Assembly (NCBI GenBank): GCA_016197405.1
Contig: JACPVR010000013.1
Span: 62,001-126,000, forward strand
From: Mycobacterium sp.
GTDB taxonomy: Bacteria > Actinomycetota > Actinomycetes > Mycobacteriales > Mycobacteriaceae
Direction of reading: 5' to 3'
DNA length: 64,000 bases
The first letter of the stretch is position 1. Every line of letters starts with the position of its first letter. The position numbers were made by a program, and so were the translations under genes. Positions 51,026 to 59,776 of the stretch are shown piece after piece. Below the pieces are notes generated by a model, which saw nothing but the letters and a program-made list of their open reading frames with translations, was not told where the DNA came from and made no database searches.

Positions 51026-52573
51026 ATGGAGAACGTCACCCAATCCCTGCCGCCGCGACGGCCGTCCCGCATCCCGTCAGCACCGCCCGCCGAGCCCTCC
51101 CCGTCCGGCGGGCGGCGTAACCACGGCCTCAAAGAGAACACCCTGGGTGTTCCGAGCATCTTCTTCTACATCATCGCCGCCGCATCGCCGCTGACCGTCG
51201 TGGTGGCGCTGTTCCCGATCATCATCGGGGCCGGTAACGGCATCGGTATGCCCGGTGCTTTCGTGATCGCCGCGGTCGTGCTGATGATATTCGCGGTCGG
51301 GTACGTGGCCATGAGCCGGCACGTCACCAACGCCGGCGCCTTCTACGCCTATGTCACGCTCGGACTGGGACGCATTCCCGGCCTCGGCTCGGCATCCCTG
51401 GCGATATTCGCCTATAACGCCATCCAGGCCGGTTTGTACGGCGGGTTCGGCTACTACGCCGCCGAACTGCTCAACCCGGCCATGGGGGTCAGCATCCCGT
51501 GGTGGGTCTACGCATTCGTCGGGTTGCTGCTGTGCCTTGGCCTGGGCGTCCAGGGCGTACATTCCGGCGCCAAGGTGCTCGGTGTGTTCATGACGCTGGA
51601 AGTCACGATGATCACCATCCTGAGCGTGTTCAGCCTGTTCGGCGACGACGTGCCCGTCTCGGAATTCTCCTTCGAGCCATTCAACCCGAGCGTGGTGCTC
51701 GGCGGCGCGCTCGGAGTGGCACTGATGTTCGCCCACGCATCCTTCATCGGTTTCGAGGGGTCGGCCATCTACGGTGAAGAGGCACGGGACCCCGCGCGCA
51801 CCATTCCCCGTGCTACGTATCTGTCGATCGCGTTCATGGGGATCCTCTATGCGGTGTCGGGCTGGCTCATCATGAACGCACTGGGGCTGGACAAGGTGGT
51901 CGGTATCGCCACCGAGACCGGTGGCAACTTCATCTTCACCGCCAGCGATACCATCATCGGCCACAACATCTCGCTGGTCTTCCAGATCCTCATCGTGACA
52001 GCGACTTTCGCGGCCATCGTCACCTTCCACAACAACGTCTCGCGGTATCTGTTCTCACTCGGCCGCCAGACGCTGGTGTGGAAACCACTGGGCTGGACAC
52101 TGCCGCACCGCCAGACGCCGTGGGTGGCCTCGATAGTCCAGAGCCTGATGGTCGCGGTGGTCATCGCCGCTTTCGCGGTCGCCGGTCTGGATCCGTTCGC
52201 CACGTTGTTCACCTGGGCAACGGGTATCGGCACCATCGGGGTGATCCTGTCGCAACTGGTGGCCGGAATCGCGATCTTCGTGTTCTTCCGCAAGTCCTCC
52301 GTCGACAAGCGGCGGTGGAACACCGTGGTGGCACCGCTTCTGGCCATAGTCGGCCTGGGTGGCTTCTTCATCCTGACGCTCGACAGCCTCGACATCCTGC
52401 TGGGCGTGCAGGGCATCACGGCGGCGATCATGCTGTCGCTGGTCTTCCTGGCACTACTGGCAGGTATGGGGTACGGCGTTTACCTGCGCTTCTTCGCCCC
52501 GGAGAAGTACGCCCTGGTCGGCAAGGCCCTCAACGAGCGGGAACTGGCCGAACCGGCACCCGAAGCCGTATAG
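51026..52573 (+). CDS. APC-family permease of island B
   Basis: 515-residue transporter with a 45-residue Pro/Arg-rich cytoplasmic start, then about 12 helices. Signature helix IFFYIIAAASPLTVVVALFPI and loop FIGFEGSAIYGEEARDPARTI. The family imports amino acids or amines, hinting at a nitrogen-containing substrate. ATG start with a 95-bp gap after the aldolase, so it may have its own promoter. Only distantly similar to the island A permease. Confidence 0.88.
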   Translation: MENVTQSLPPRRPSRIPSAPPAEPSPSGGRRNHGLKENTLGVPSIFFYIIAAASPLTVVVALFPIIIGAGNGIGMPGAFVIAAVVLMIFAVGYVAMSRHVTNAGAFYAYVTLGLGRIPGLGSASLAIFAYNAIQAGLYGGFGYYAAELLNPAMGVSIPWWVYAFVGLLLCLGLGVQGVHSGAKVLGVFMTLEVTMITILSVFSLFGDDVPVSEFSFEPFNPSVVLGGALGVALMFAHASFIGFEGSAIYGEEARDPARTIPRATYLSIAFMGILYAVSGWLIMNALGLDKVVGIATETGGNFIFTASDTIIGHNISLVFQILIVTATFAAIVTFHNNVSRYLFSLGRQTLVWKPLGWTLPHRQTPWVASIVQSLMVAVVIAAFAVAGLDPFATLFTWATGIGTIGVILSQLVAGIAIFVFFRKSSVDKRRWNTVVAPLLAIVGLGGFFILTLDSLDILLGVQGITAAIMLSLVFLALLAGMGYGVYLRFFAPEKYALVGKALNERELAEPAPEAV

Positions 52574-52609
52574 GCAAGCCGCCCGGAAAGCGCGCACGTC
52601 CGCCCGCCG

Positions 52610-52651
52610 TTAGGTACGTTTGTACGCATCGATACGTACAAACGTTCCTAA
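52610..52651. promoter_or_regulatory. 42-bp inverted repeat, TetR operator
   Basis: TTAGGTACGTTTGTACG (52610-52626) and its inverted copy CGTACAAACGTTCCTAA (52635-52651) match at 16 of 17 positions, with an 8-bp spacer containing ATCGAT. It ends 13 bases before the TetR start and lies in the 91-bp gap after the permease. It probably controls the tetR-aldehyde dehydrogenase-FAD-dehydratase transcript. Confidence 0.82.
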
Positions 52652-52664
52652 CGAAAGGTCGATC

Positions 52665-53237
52665 ATGCCACCCGCTCCCAGGCGTGCACGTCGTCATGAT
52701 CCGAACAGAAAGGAGCGCATCGTGGAGTCGGCACTGGCGGTGCTCGCGCGCGACGGCGTAGCCGGCATCACGCATCGGGCGATCGGCGAAGCAGCCGATA
52801 TCCCCCTCGGTTCGATCACCTATCACTTCGCGACCTTGGACGACATCGTCAGCCTTGCATTCCAGACACATGTCGAGCGACTGGCAACTCGGTTCGAAAA
52901 GCGACTGGCATCGTGCGAGCCGGGCGACGACCTCATCGAATGCATCGTCGCAGCAGTGACCGACGATCTCGCGGCCGATCCCAACGAACTCGCCGTGACC
53001 TACGAACTCTACGGCGACGCAGTGCGCAGGGACGACAACAAACGCATCACCCAGGAATGGATGGAACGCGCGGAAGACGCTCTGGCCGAGCACTTCGACC
53101 GTCCCACCGCACGCCTGTTGGACGTCGTCATCGAGGGACTGATGGTGCACATGTCCATTGCCCAACAACCGATTTCAAAGGATGCGGTTCGCGCACTCCT
53201 GACCACGGCGGCCAATGCCGGTACCGCCGTCAACTGA
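52665..53237 (+). CDS. TetR-family regulator of island B
   Basis: 190 residues from ATG 52665 (GAAAGG ribosome site just upstream; an earlier in-frame ATG at 52620 lies inside the operator). HTH at about residues 14-60: RIVESALAVLARDGVAGITHRAI, ADIPLGSITYHFATLDDIV. Same strand and 30 bases ahead of the aldehyde dehydrogenase gene, so it heads the second operon of the island. Confidence 0.9.
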   Translation: MPPAPRRARRHDPNRKERIVESALAVLARDGVAGITHRAIGEAADIPLGSITYHFATLDDIVSLAFQTHVERLATRFEKRLASCEPGDDLIECIVAAVTDDLAADPNELAVTYELYGDAVRRDDNKRITQEWMERAEDALAEHFDRPTARLLDVVIEGLMVHMSIAQQPISKDAVRALLTTAANAGTAVN

Positions 53238-53267
53238 CAACCACACGATCACCGAATTGGAGCCACC

Positions 53268-54704
53268 ATGACCTTCCACCGAAAGATGTTCATCGACGGC
53301 AGCTGGACCGAATCCGCCGGCGGCGCAGTCGACGAGATCCTCGCTCCCGCAACCGGTCAGGCATTCGCCGACGTCGCGCGCGGCACCATCGCCGACGTGG
53401 ACCGGGCGGTGGCCGCCGCCCAGAGCGCATTTCCCGATTGGGCCAGGACGCCGGTGGGTGAACGCGCCCGCGCCTTCCTCACACTCGCCGACCGGGTGGA
53501 AGACGACCAGCGCACACTCGCGGAAATCGAATCACGCAACGTGGGTAAGCCCATCGGCCTGGCGCTGGAGGAAATGGAGATGATCCCGGACCATCTCCGG
53601 TTCTTCGCCGGCGCGGCCCGCAGCATGGAAGGGCGTGCGGCCGCCGAGTACGTCCGCGGCAAGACCAGCATCATCCGCCGTGATCCGCTCGGCGTCGTCG
53701 GTTCGGTCGCACCGTGGAACTATCCGCTGCTGATGGCCATCTGGAAGATCTCACCGGCCCTGCTGACCGGAAACACTTTGGTGCTCAAGCCCTCCGAACA
53801 CACCCCGTTCTCGGTTCTACGGCTCGCCGAATTGGCACAGGACCTGTTCCCCGCCGGGGTTTTCAACGTCGTCACCGGTGCGGGCGAAGATGTCGGCGCC
53901 AGGCTGGTGGCCCATCCGACGGTGCGGATGTCGTCGCTGACCGGTTCGGTGGAGACCGGGCGCGCCCTGATGCGCGCCTCGGCCGATTCCAACCTCAAGA
54001 GGCTGCATCTGGAACTGGGCGGCAAGGCACCGGTCCTGGTGTACTCCGATGCCGACGTGCAGCTGGCGGTCGGCAAGATCATGGAAGGGGCGTTCTGCAA
54101 CTCGGGTCAGGATTGTATGGCGGCATCACGGCTCTATGTTCACGAAGCGGTGCACGACGACCTGGTTGCGGGCCTCGAAAAGGCAGTCAAAGAACTCGAT
54201 CTCGGCGATATCGCCGACGAGAACACCGCCATGGGCCCGGTGATCACGGCGGCCCACCGGGACCGGGTCGAAGGTTTCGTGGCCCGGGCCAAGGCAACGG
54301 GCCACACCGAGCTGATCCAGGGTGACAACCCCGGCACGGGCTTCTACACCGCCCCGACTGTCGTGGTCGGCGCCCGGCAAGGCGACGAGATCGTCGGCAC
54401 CGAGGTTTTCGGACCGGTCACCTCGGTGACCCAATTCGGTGACGGCGACGATGTCGTGGGCTGGGCAAACGACACCGAATACGGTCTTGCCGCATCGGTA
54501 TTCACCAATGATGTGGCCCGCGCCCTGACCGTTTCCGGCGAGCTTCAGTTCGGCACGGTATGGATCAACGACCACCTGCCCGTCACCCCGGAAATGCCCC
54601 ACGGCGGCTTCAAACAGTCCGGCAACGGCAAAGACATGTCGGTATACGCCCTCGAGGAGTACACCGAGATCAAGCACGTGATGATCAACCGTGAAAGCGC
54701 CTGA
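53268..54704 (+). CDS. Aldehyde dehydrogenase, aminoaldehyde type
   Basis: 478-residue NAD(P)-dependent ALDH. PWNYPL, general base Glu in HLELGGKAP, nucleophile Cys in NSGQDCMAAS and VFGPV near the C-terminus. GQDC, rather than GQVC, recalls gamma-aminobutyraldehyde and other aminoaldehyde dehydrogenases. It may oxidise an amino- or hydroxyaldehyde of the island pathway to the acid. Confidence 0.9.
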   Translation: MTFHRKMFIDGSWTESAGGAVDEILAPATGQAFADVARGTIADVDRAVAAAQSAFPDWARTPVGERARAFLTLADRVEDDQRTLAEIESRNVGKPIGLALEEMEMIPDHLRFFAGAARSMEGRAAAEYVRGKTSIIRRDPLGVVGSVAPWNYPLLMAIWKISPALLTGNTLVLKPSEHTPFSVLRLAELAQDLFPAGVFNVVTGAGEDVGARLVAHPTVRMSSLTGSVETGRALMRASADSNLKRLHLELGGKAPVLVYSDADVQLAVGKIMEGAFCNSGQDCMAASRLYVHEAVHDDLVAGLEKAVKELDLGDIADENTAMGPVITAAHRDRVEGFVARAKATGHTELIQGDNPGTGFYTAPTVVVGARQGDEIVGTEVFGPVTSVTQFGDGDDVVGWANDTEYGLAASVFTNDVARALTVSGELQFGTVWINDHLPVTPEMPHGGFKQSGNGKDMSVYALEEYTEIKHVMINRESA

Positions 54705-54705
54705 C

Positions 54706-55032
54706 ATGGCGGTCAGCGCGGTGAACATGTTTCGCCTGCGACCAGGCGTGAGCAGAGCGGACTTCGAGCGGTTCTCCACCGAACTCGACCGGCCGACCTG
54801 CCTGGCATTCGACGTCGTGCTCGGCTTCGACGTCCTTCTGGTCGACGAGGACGATCCCGCCGGCATCGACGTCATCGAGGTCATGACGGTGTCGTCCTGG
54901 CCGGAATGGGAGCAGGTCCGCGACGGCGCACCCGAGCTCAAACCCGTCGTCCAGCGCTTCGACGAACTCGTCGAGCCCAGCAGCGTATCCACCATCTTGA
55001 CCCGCAAATCCCCGCGCCTCCAGGAGAACTGA
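54706..55032 (+). CDS. Small protein of unknown family
   Basis: 108 residues from ATG 54706; a GTG at 54691 overlapping the ALDH end is an alternative. The pattern MAVSAVNMFRLRPGVSRADFERF, then VLGFDVLLVDEDD, IDVIEVMTVSSWPEWEQV and SVSTILTRK, suggests a ferredoxin-like (dimeric alpha/beta-barrel) fold such as in EthD or RedY-like proteins, but I do not recognise it firmly. It sits between ALDH and the FAD oxidoreductase with 1-base gaps, so it is likely needed in the same pathway. Confidence 0.7.
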   Translation: MAVSAVNMFRLRPGVSRADFERFSTELDRPTCLAFDVVLGFDVLLVDEDDPAGIDVIEVMTVSSWPEWEQVRDGAPELKPVVQRFDELVEPSSVSTILTRKSPRLQEN

Positions 55033-55033
55033 A

Positions 55034-56752
55034 ATGTCAAAAGACTACGACGCCATCGTGATCGGCGCGGGCCACAACGGCCTGGTCACCGCCAACTACC
55101 TGGCGCGCGCCGGGAAGCGCGTCCTGGTACTCGAGGCCAGATCCGTCGTCGGCGGCGCCTGCGTCACCGAGGAGCTGATCCCCGGGTCCAAGTGGTCGTC
55201 GTGTGCGTTCATCGCCGGCCTGTTACGACCGGAGATCATCGAAGAACTCGAACTGAAGAAGTTCGGTCTGGATCTCTACCAAGGTGATGCACTGTCGTTC
55301 AGCCTGTTTCGCGACGGCAGCCACTTCACGATGTGGAAGGAGACCGACCGGACCCTGCGCGAGATCGAGAAGCTCAACAAGAACGACGCACAATCGTTCC
55401 TCGATTTCGGTGTGCGGCTGCAGCGGTTCGCCGGGCTGGTCACGCCGTACCTGCTGACCTCACCGCCGGAACGCTCAGAGGTCTTGGCGGCATTCGAGGC
55501 AGCAGGCGAGCAGACCCTGTTCGACGAATTCACCTTGCTTTCGGTCCGAGATCTCCTTGATCGGTACTTCGAGGACGAGCGGCTCAAGAGCATGCTCACC
55601 TTCTTCGGGATGGTGTCGATCTTCGGCGGCCCGTCGACTCCCGGAACCGCCTACACCTACGGCCACCACTCATGGGGTGAATTCAACGGCAATTTCGGCC
55701 AATTCGGACTCGCCCGCGGTGGCATGGGCGCAATCAGCGAGGCGCTTGCCGCCGGCGCCCGGCACCACGGGGCGACCATCCGCACGTCGACTCCGGTGCA
55801 GAAGGTTGTTGTCGATCGAGGTCAGGCCACCGGGGTGCGTCTGACGGACGGCACGGTCATCACCGCGCACCAGATATTTTCCAACGCAGACCCGAAGCGT
55901 TCGCTGCTACAGCTCGTCGAACCCGGAGTCCTGCCCGCAGGTCTGGTCCGCGATGTCGAGAACATCGACACCCGCGGGTCGATGGCAAGGATCCACCTCC
56001 TGATCGACGAACTGCCGCAGTACCTTCCGTTCCCCGATGCCACCGCGCGTCCGCAGCACCACGGACACCAACTGCTCGGCCCCAGCCGGGAGGCCTTCGA
56101 GGAGGCCTACGAGGCGCAACGTCGCGGCACCTTCCCGAGCACCTTCGTCATCGAGGCCGTCACCCAGTCGGTCACCGACGACTCGCTGGCCCCACCAGGA
56201 CTGCACACCATGACCCTCGGAATCCAGCAACTCCCCTCCGAGCTCACCGGTACGACATGGGCCGCAGAGAAGGAGAAATGGGCCGATCTGGTGCTCGAGG
56301 ATCTCTACACCTACGCGCCGAACCTGCGGGACCACATCCTGGACCGGGTCATCATCACGCCCGATGACCTGCACAACGAGTACCTCATAACCGACGGCAA
56401 CATCTTCCACGGCAGCATGATGCTGGATCAATTGTTCGGTGCGCGTCCCATACCGGAGCTCGCCGACTACCGGACACCGGTCGGCAATTACTACCTGTGC
56501 GGTTCGGGTACCCACCCCGGCGGCGGCGTGATGGGCGCCAACGGACACAACGCTGCCAAGGTCGCGCTGGCGGATGCCGCGGGTGTGGTCCCGACCACCG
56601 TGGCTCAGCGATCCGTCGGTGCCAAACCGCCGTGGCAGCAGCGTCTCGTCGGATCGCTGATGTCCACCAGGTCGGGTCGTTGGCTCGGCTACCAGGCCGC
56701 GCGCCAACCCGCACTGCGCAAGATCACCGCCTACGCGGCGCGCGTGCGATGA
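55034..56752 (+). CDS. FAD-dependent oxidoreductase, PYROXD2/CrtI-like
   Basis: 572 residues: N-terminal dinucleotide motif VIGAGHNGLVTANYLARAGKRVLVLEA (given in part), GGACVTEELIPG, and a C-terminal FAD segment YLCGSGTHPGGGVMGANGHNAA. This is the phytoene-desaturase-like clade that includes PYROXD2, whose members dehydrogenate varied substrates. A GGAG site precedes the ATG. Probably catalyses the first oxidation of the imported compound. Overlaps the dehydratase by ATGA. Confidence 0.87.
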   Translation: MSKDYDAIVIGAGHNGLVTANYLARAGKRVLVLEARSVVGGACVTEELIPGSKWSSCAFIAGLLRPEIIEELELKKFGLDLYQGDALSFSLFRDGSHFTMWKETDRTLREIEKLNKNDAQSFLDFGVRLQRFAGLVTPYLLTSPPERSEVLAAFEAAGEQTLFDEFTLLSVRDLLDRYFEDERLKSMLTFFGMVSIFGGPSTPGTAYTYGHHSWGEFNGNFGQFGLARGGMGAISEALAAGARHHGATIRTSTPVQKVVVDRGQATGVRLTDGTVITAHQIFSNADPKRSLLQLVEPGVLPAGLVRDVENIDTRGSMARIHLLIDELPQYLPFPDATARPQHHGHQLLGPSREAFEEAYEAQRRGTFPSTFVIEAVTQSVTDDSLAPPGLHTMTLGIQQLPSELTGTTWAAEKEKWADLVLEDLYTYAPNLRDHILDRVIITPDDLHNEYLITDGNIFHGSMMLDQLFGARPIPELADYRTPVGNYYLCGSGTHPGGGVMGANGHNAAKVALADAAGVVPTTVAQRSVGAKPPWQQRLVGSLMSTRSGRWLGYQAARQPALRKITAYAARVR

Positions 56753-58500
56753 CATCGCAACCGTCCGGCCTGCGAAGTGCCAAATGGTTTGCCGGACGGG
56801 ATGTTCCCGGGTTCGTGCACCGCTCGGCCATGCGCGCGTCCGGGTTCTCCCGGATGGCCTTCGAGGGCCGACCCATCGTCGGGATATGCAACTCCTGGTC
56901 GGAGGTCGTCAACTGCAATATGCACTTCCGCGGTCTGGCCGACTCGGTGCGCCGGGGGGTGCTCGCAGCAGGCGGCTTCCCGCTCGAATTCCCCACCATC
57001 TCCCTCGGTGAGCAGTTGATGAAACCCACCACCATGTTGTTCCGCAACCTCATGGCAATGGATGTAGAGGAGTCCATCCGCGCATACCCGTTCGACGCCG
57101 TCGTCCTGCTCGGAGGATGCGACAAGACCGTGCCCGCACAGCTGATGGGGGCCGCCAGCGCCGACGTCCCTGCCATCGTGCTGACCGGCGGGCCCGCTGC
57201 GCCTGCGGTTTTCGACGGCAAGCAACTCGGGGTGGGAACCGACCTCTGGGAGTACATCGACGACGTCCGGGCCGGCCGCATGTCGATGACCGACTACGAA
57301 CGGCTGGAAGCGGCGGCCGGACCGTCGCGGGGGCACTGCCCAGAGATGGGCACCGCGTCCACCATGGCGACGATCGTCGAAGGACTCGGTATGACACTGC
57401 CGGGAACGGCCGCGGTGCCCGCGATGGACTCGCGTCGGCTGCAGGTCGCCGAAGAGTGCGGCGCCCGGGCGGTCGGACTGGCCGTCGAAGGACTGCGACC
57501 GTCACAGGTGATGACCGCGGAGGCGTTCGACAATGCGATAACCCTGATGCTGGCGGTGGGGGGATCCACCAACGCCATCGTGCACCTGTTGGCCATCGCC
57601 GGCCGGGTCGGAGTGCCGTTGTCACTGGACCGTTTTCACGAACTCTCGGCGTTGACACCGTTGGTCGTCAATGTGCGGCCCGCCGGTCAGCACCTCGTCG
57701 AACAGGTCTTCCATGCGGGCGGGATACCGGCGGTCATGAAAGCGGTCGAGTCCTTGCTGCACACCGACGCCGTGACCGTGACCGGCAAGACCGTGTCGGA
57801 GAATCTGCCGCCCGCCGGCGCAGCCGACACGGGCGTCATCGCTGCGCTGAGTGCGCCATTCCAGCCACCGCAGGGGCTCGCGGTGGTGCGCGGCAATCTG
57901 GCGCCCGGCGGCGCCGTCATCAAATGCAGCGCAGCCACCCCCGAACTTCTCGTGCACCAAGGACCGGCAGTGGTGTTCGAGAACATGGCGGACCTGATGG
58001 CGAGGTTCGATGATCCCGACCTCGAGGTGACCCCGGACTCGGTACTGATCCTGCGAAACGCCGGCCCCCGTGGCGCACCCGGTATGCCGGAATGGGGTCA
58101 ACTGCCCATTCCCAGCAAGCTGCTCAGGCAGGGTGTCACCGACATGGTCCGGATATCGGATGCCCGGATGAGCGGGACCGCCTACGGAACCTGCGTTCTG
58201 CACGTCAGCCCGGAGTCGGCGGCGGGCGGCCCGTTGGGGCTGGTGCGCGACGGCGACATCGTCATATTGGATGCCCATGCGGGAAAACTCGATGTCGCGC
58301 TGAGCGATTCGGAGTTGGCGGCCCGACGCACCGGAAACCCCGCTTCGCCTCCCCCGCCGGCCCGGGGTTACGCCGCCCTATATGTCGATCACGTGCTGCA
58401 GGCCGACCAAGGGTGCGATTTCGATTTCCTGGTGGGTCGTTCACAGCGGCCTGCCGATGAACCGGACGCGATATTCGAGGGCTGGATCGGCGGATGGTGA
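56749..58500 (+). CDS. IlvD/Edd-family dehydratase, sugar-acid type
   Basis: 583-residue Fe-S dehydratase. Cluster cysteines Cys47 (GICNSWSE), Cys124 (LGGCDKT) and Cys197 (GHCPEMGTAST); metal-site Asp125-Lys126. CNMHFRGLADSVRRGV and AAGGFPLEFPTISLGE favour the aldonate (pentonate/hexonate) dehydratase subgroup over dihydroxyacid dehydratase for branched amino acids. It would yield a 2-oxo-3-deoxy acid, a fit for the island's aldolase. Last gene of the island, 2 bases before the right repeat. Confidence 0.87.
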   Translation: MTSQPSGLRSAKWFAGRDVPGFVHRSAMRASGFSRMAFEGRPIVGICNSWSEVVNCNMHFRGLADSVRRGVLAAGGFPLEFPTISLGEQLMKPTTMLFRNLMAMDVEESIRAYPFDAVVLLGGCDKTVPAQLMGAASADVPAIVLTGGPAAPAVFDGKQLGVGTDLWEYIDDVRAGRMSMTDYERLEAAAGPSRGHCPEMGTASTMATIVEGLGMTLPGTAAVPAMDSRRLQVAEECGARAVGLAVEGLRPSQVMTAEAFDNAITLMLAVGGSTNAIVHLLAIAGRVGVPLSLDRFHELSALTPLVVNVRPAGQHLVEQVFHAGGIPAVMKAVESLLHTDAVTVTGKTVSENLPPAGAADTGVIAALSAPFQPPQGLAVVRGNLAPGGAVIKCSAATPELLVHQGPAVVFENMADLMARFDDPDLEVTPDSVLILRNAGPRGAPGMPEWGQLPIPSKLLRQGVTDMVRISDARMSGTAYGTCVLHVSPESAAGGPLGLVRDGDIVILDAHAGKLDVALSDSELAARRTGNPASPPPPARGYAALYVDHVLQADQGCDFDFLVGRSQRPADEPDAIFEGWIGGW

Positions 58501-58502
58501 GT

Positions 58503-58543
58503 CGCATCTGGTGGCCCGCGCTGCACGCGGAGCGCTGACCTGG
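58503..58543. repeat. Right 41-bp direct repeat of island B
   Basis: Exact copy of 46261-46301, here not part of any gene: it still spells Arg-Ile-Trp-Trp-Pro-Ala-Leu-His-Ala-Glu-Arg-stop from the MMPL frame. It lies between the dehydratase stop and the P450 promoter region. Confidence 0.97.
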
Positions 58544-58573
58544 TCTTTCCTGATCCGCGCGTAGCGTGGCGGC

Positions 58574-59776
58574 ATGAGCGCACCGGCCATACCGCCGCTG
58601 CATATGCGGCGCGACGCCTTCAGCCCGACCCCCGAACTCGCCGAGATCCGCGCGACCGAAGGGGTGACCACGGTCGTCAACGCCTTCGGGATGCGGGTCT
58701 ATCTCGTCACCCGCCACGACGACGTCAAGGATGTCCTCAGCGACCACGAGCGGTTCTCCAATGCGCGCCCACCGGGTTTCGTGGTACCCGGCGCCCCGCC
58801 AGTTTCCGAGGACGAACAGGACCAGGCACGCTCCGGCAACCTGCTGGGCCTCGATCCGCCCGAGCACCAACGACTTCGACGGATGCTCACCGGTCAGTTC
58901 ACCGGCCGGCGGATGAAACAACTGGAGCCACGGATAACCCAGATAGTCGATCAGCACCTCGACGCGATGGAAGAGGCAGGCGCGCCGACCGATCTGGTCG
59001 AAGCGTTCGCGTTACCCATCCCGGCGTTGGTGATCTGCGAACTGCTGGGTGTGCCGTTCGGTGACCGCAGGGAATTCCAGCACCGCGCCGCACGCCAGCT
59101 CGACCTGTCGATCCCGATACCCGAACGCATGCAGCTGGCGCGCGCCGGCCGCGAGTACATGGCCGAACTGGTGACCGCGGCGCGACGAAACCCGGGCGAC
59201 GACATCCTCGGCATGCTCGTCACCGAGCACGGCACCGAACTCTCCGACGACGAGCTCATCGGTATCGCCAGCCTGCTGCTGCTTGCCGGCCACGAGACCA
59301 CCTCGAACATGCTGAGCCTGGGGCCGTTGGCGCTGCTGCGCCATCCCGAGCAACTGGCAGCAGTGCGGTCGGACCCCGCTGCCGTGGGCCCGGCGGTGGA
59401 GGAGCTTCTGCGCTGGCTGACCGTCGTGCACGCGGCCATCCCACGGATCACCACCACCGACGTCGAGGTCGCCGGGGTCGTCATCCCCGCCGGCCAGCTG
59501 GTCTTCGCCTCGTTGTCGTCGGCCAACCGCGATCCGGCGGCCATCGCCGATCCCGACGTGCTCGACATCCGCCGTGGCGCGATGGGCCACCTGGCGTTCG
59601 GGCACGGCGTGCACCACTGCCTGGGCGCCCCGTTGGCCCGGATGGAGATGCGAACGGCGTTACCCGCACTGCTGCAACGTTTCCCGGGCCTGGCGTTGGC
59701 GGAGGATTTCGCCGACGTCGAATACCGGTCGTTTCACTTCATCTACGGGCTGCGATCACTGCGCGTCACCTGGTGA
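58574..59776 (+). CDS. Cytochrome P450
   Basis: 400-residue soluble P450. I-helix AGHETT (238-243), K-helix EELLR (276-280), heme loop FGHGVHHCLGAPLARME with the ligand Cys349. No fused redox domain; a ferredoxin partner must be elsewhere. TAGCGT (58562-58567) stands six bases before the ATG, so the message may be leaderless. The right repeat of island B ends 30 bases upstream, so the insertion replaced whatever lay further upstream. Confidence 0.93.
   Translation: MSAPAIPPLHMRRDAFSPTPELAEIRATEGVTTVVNAFGMRVYLVTRHDDVKDVLSDHERFSNARPPGFVVPGAPPVSEDEQDQARSGNLLGLDPPEHQRLRRMLTGQFTGRRMKQLEPRITQIVDQHLDAMEEAGAPTDLVEAFALPIPALVICELLGVPFGDRREFQHRAARQLDLSIPIPERMQLARAGREYMAELVTAARRNPGDDILGMLVTEHGTELSDDELIGIASLLLLAGHETTSNMLSLGPLALLRHPEQLAAVRSDPAAVGPAVEELLRWLTVVHAAIPRITTTDVEVAGVVIPAGQLVFASLSSANRDPAAIADPDVLDIRRGAMGHLAFGHGVHHCLGAPLARMEMRTALPALLQRFPGLALAEDFADVEYRSFHFIYGLRSLRVTW

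Larger units (their letters stand above)
46261..58543. mobile_element. Island B: 12.2-kb catabolic insertion bounded by direct repeats
   Basis: The whole block between the two 41-bp repeats carries eleven genes: SDR, IclR, TIM-barrel-like protein, acylating aldehyde dehydrogenase, aldolase, APC permease, TetR, aldehyde dehydrogenase, small protein, FAD oxidoreductase and IlvD/Edd dehydratase. The MMPL gene at the left stays intact, the pattern expected when an element integrates at a gene's 3' end. No integrase, transposase or conjugation gene is present, so the block was either mobilised in trans or placed by homologous or duplicative recombination. Confidence 0.7.

Noticed and set aside
56749..58500. 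IlvD of branched-chain amino acid synthesis
   Set aside because: The AAGGFPLEFPTISLGE and CNMHFRGLA segments and the catabolic context fit the aldonate dehydratase subgroup better.
46261..58543. Composite transposon or IS-mediated insertion
   Set aside because: The 41-bp repeats are direct copies of coding sequence, with no inverted ends, and no transposase lies inside or beside them.
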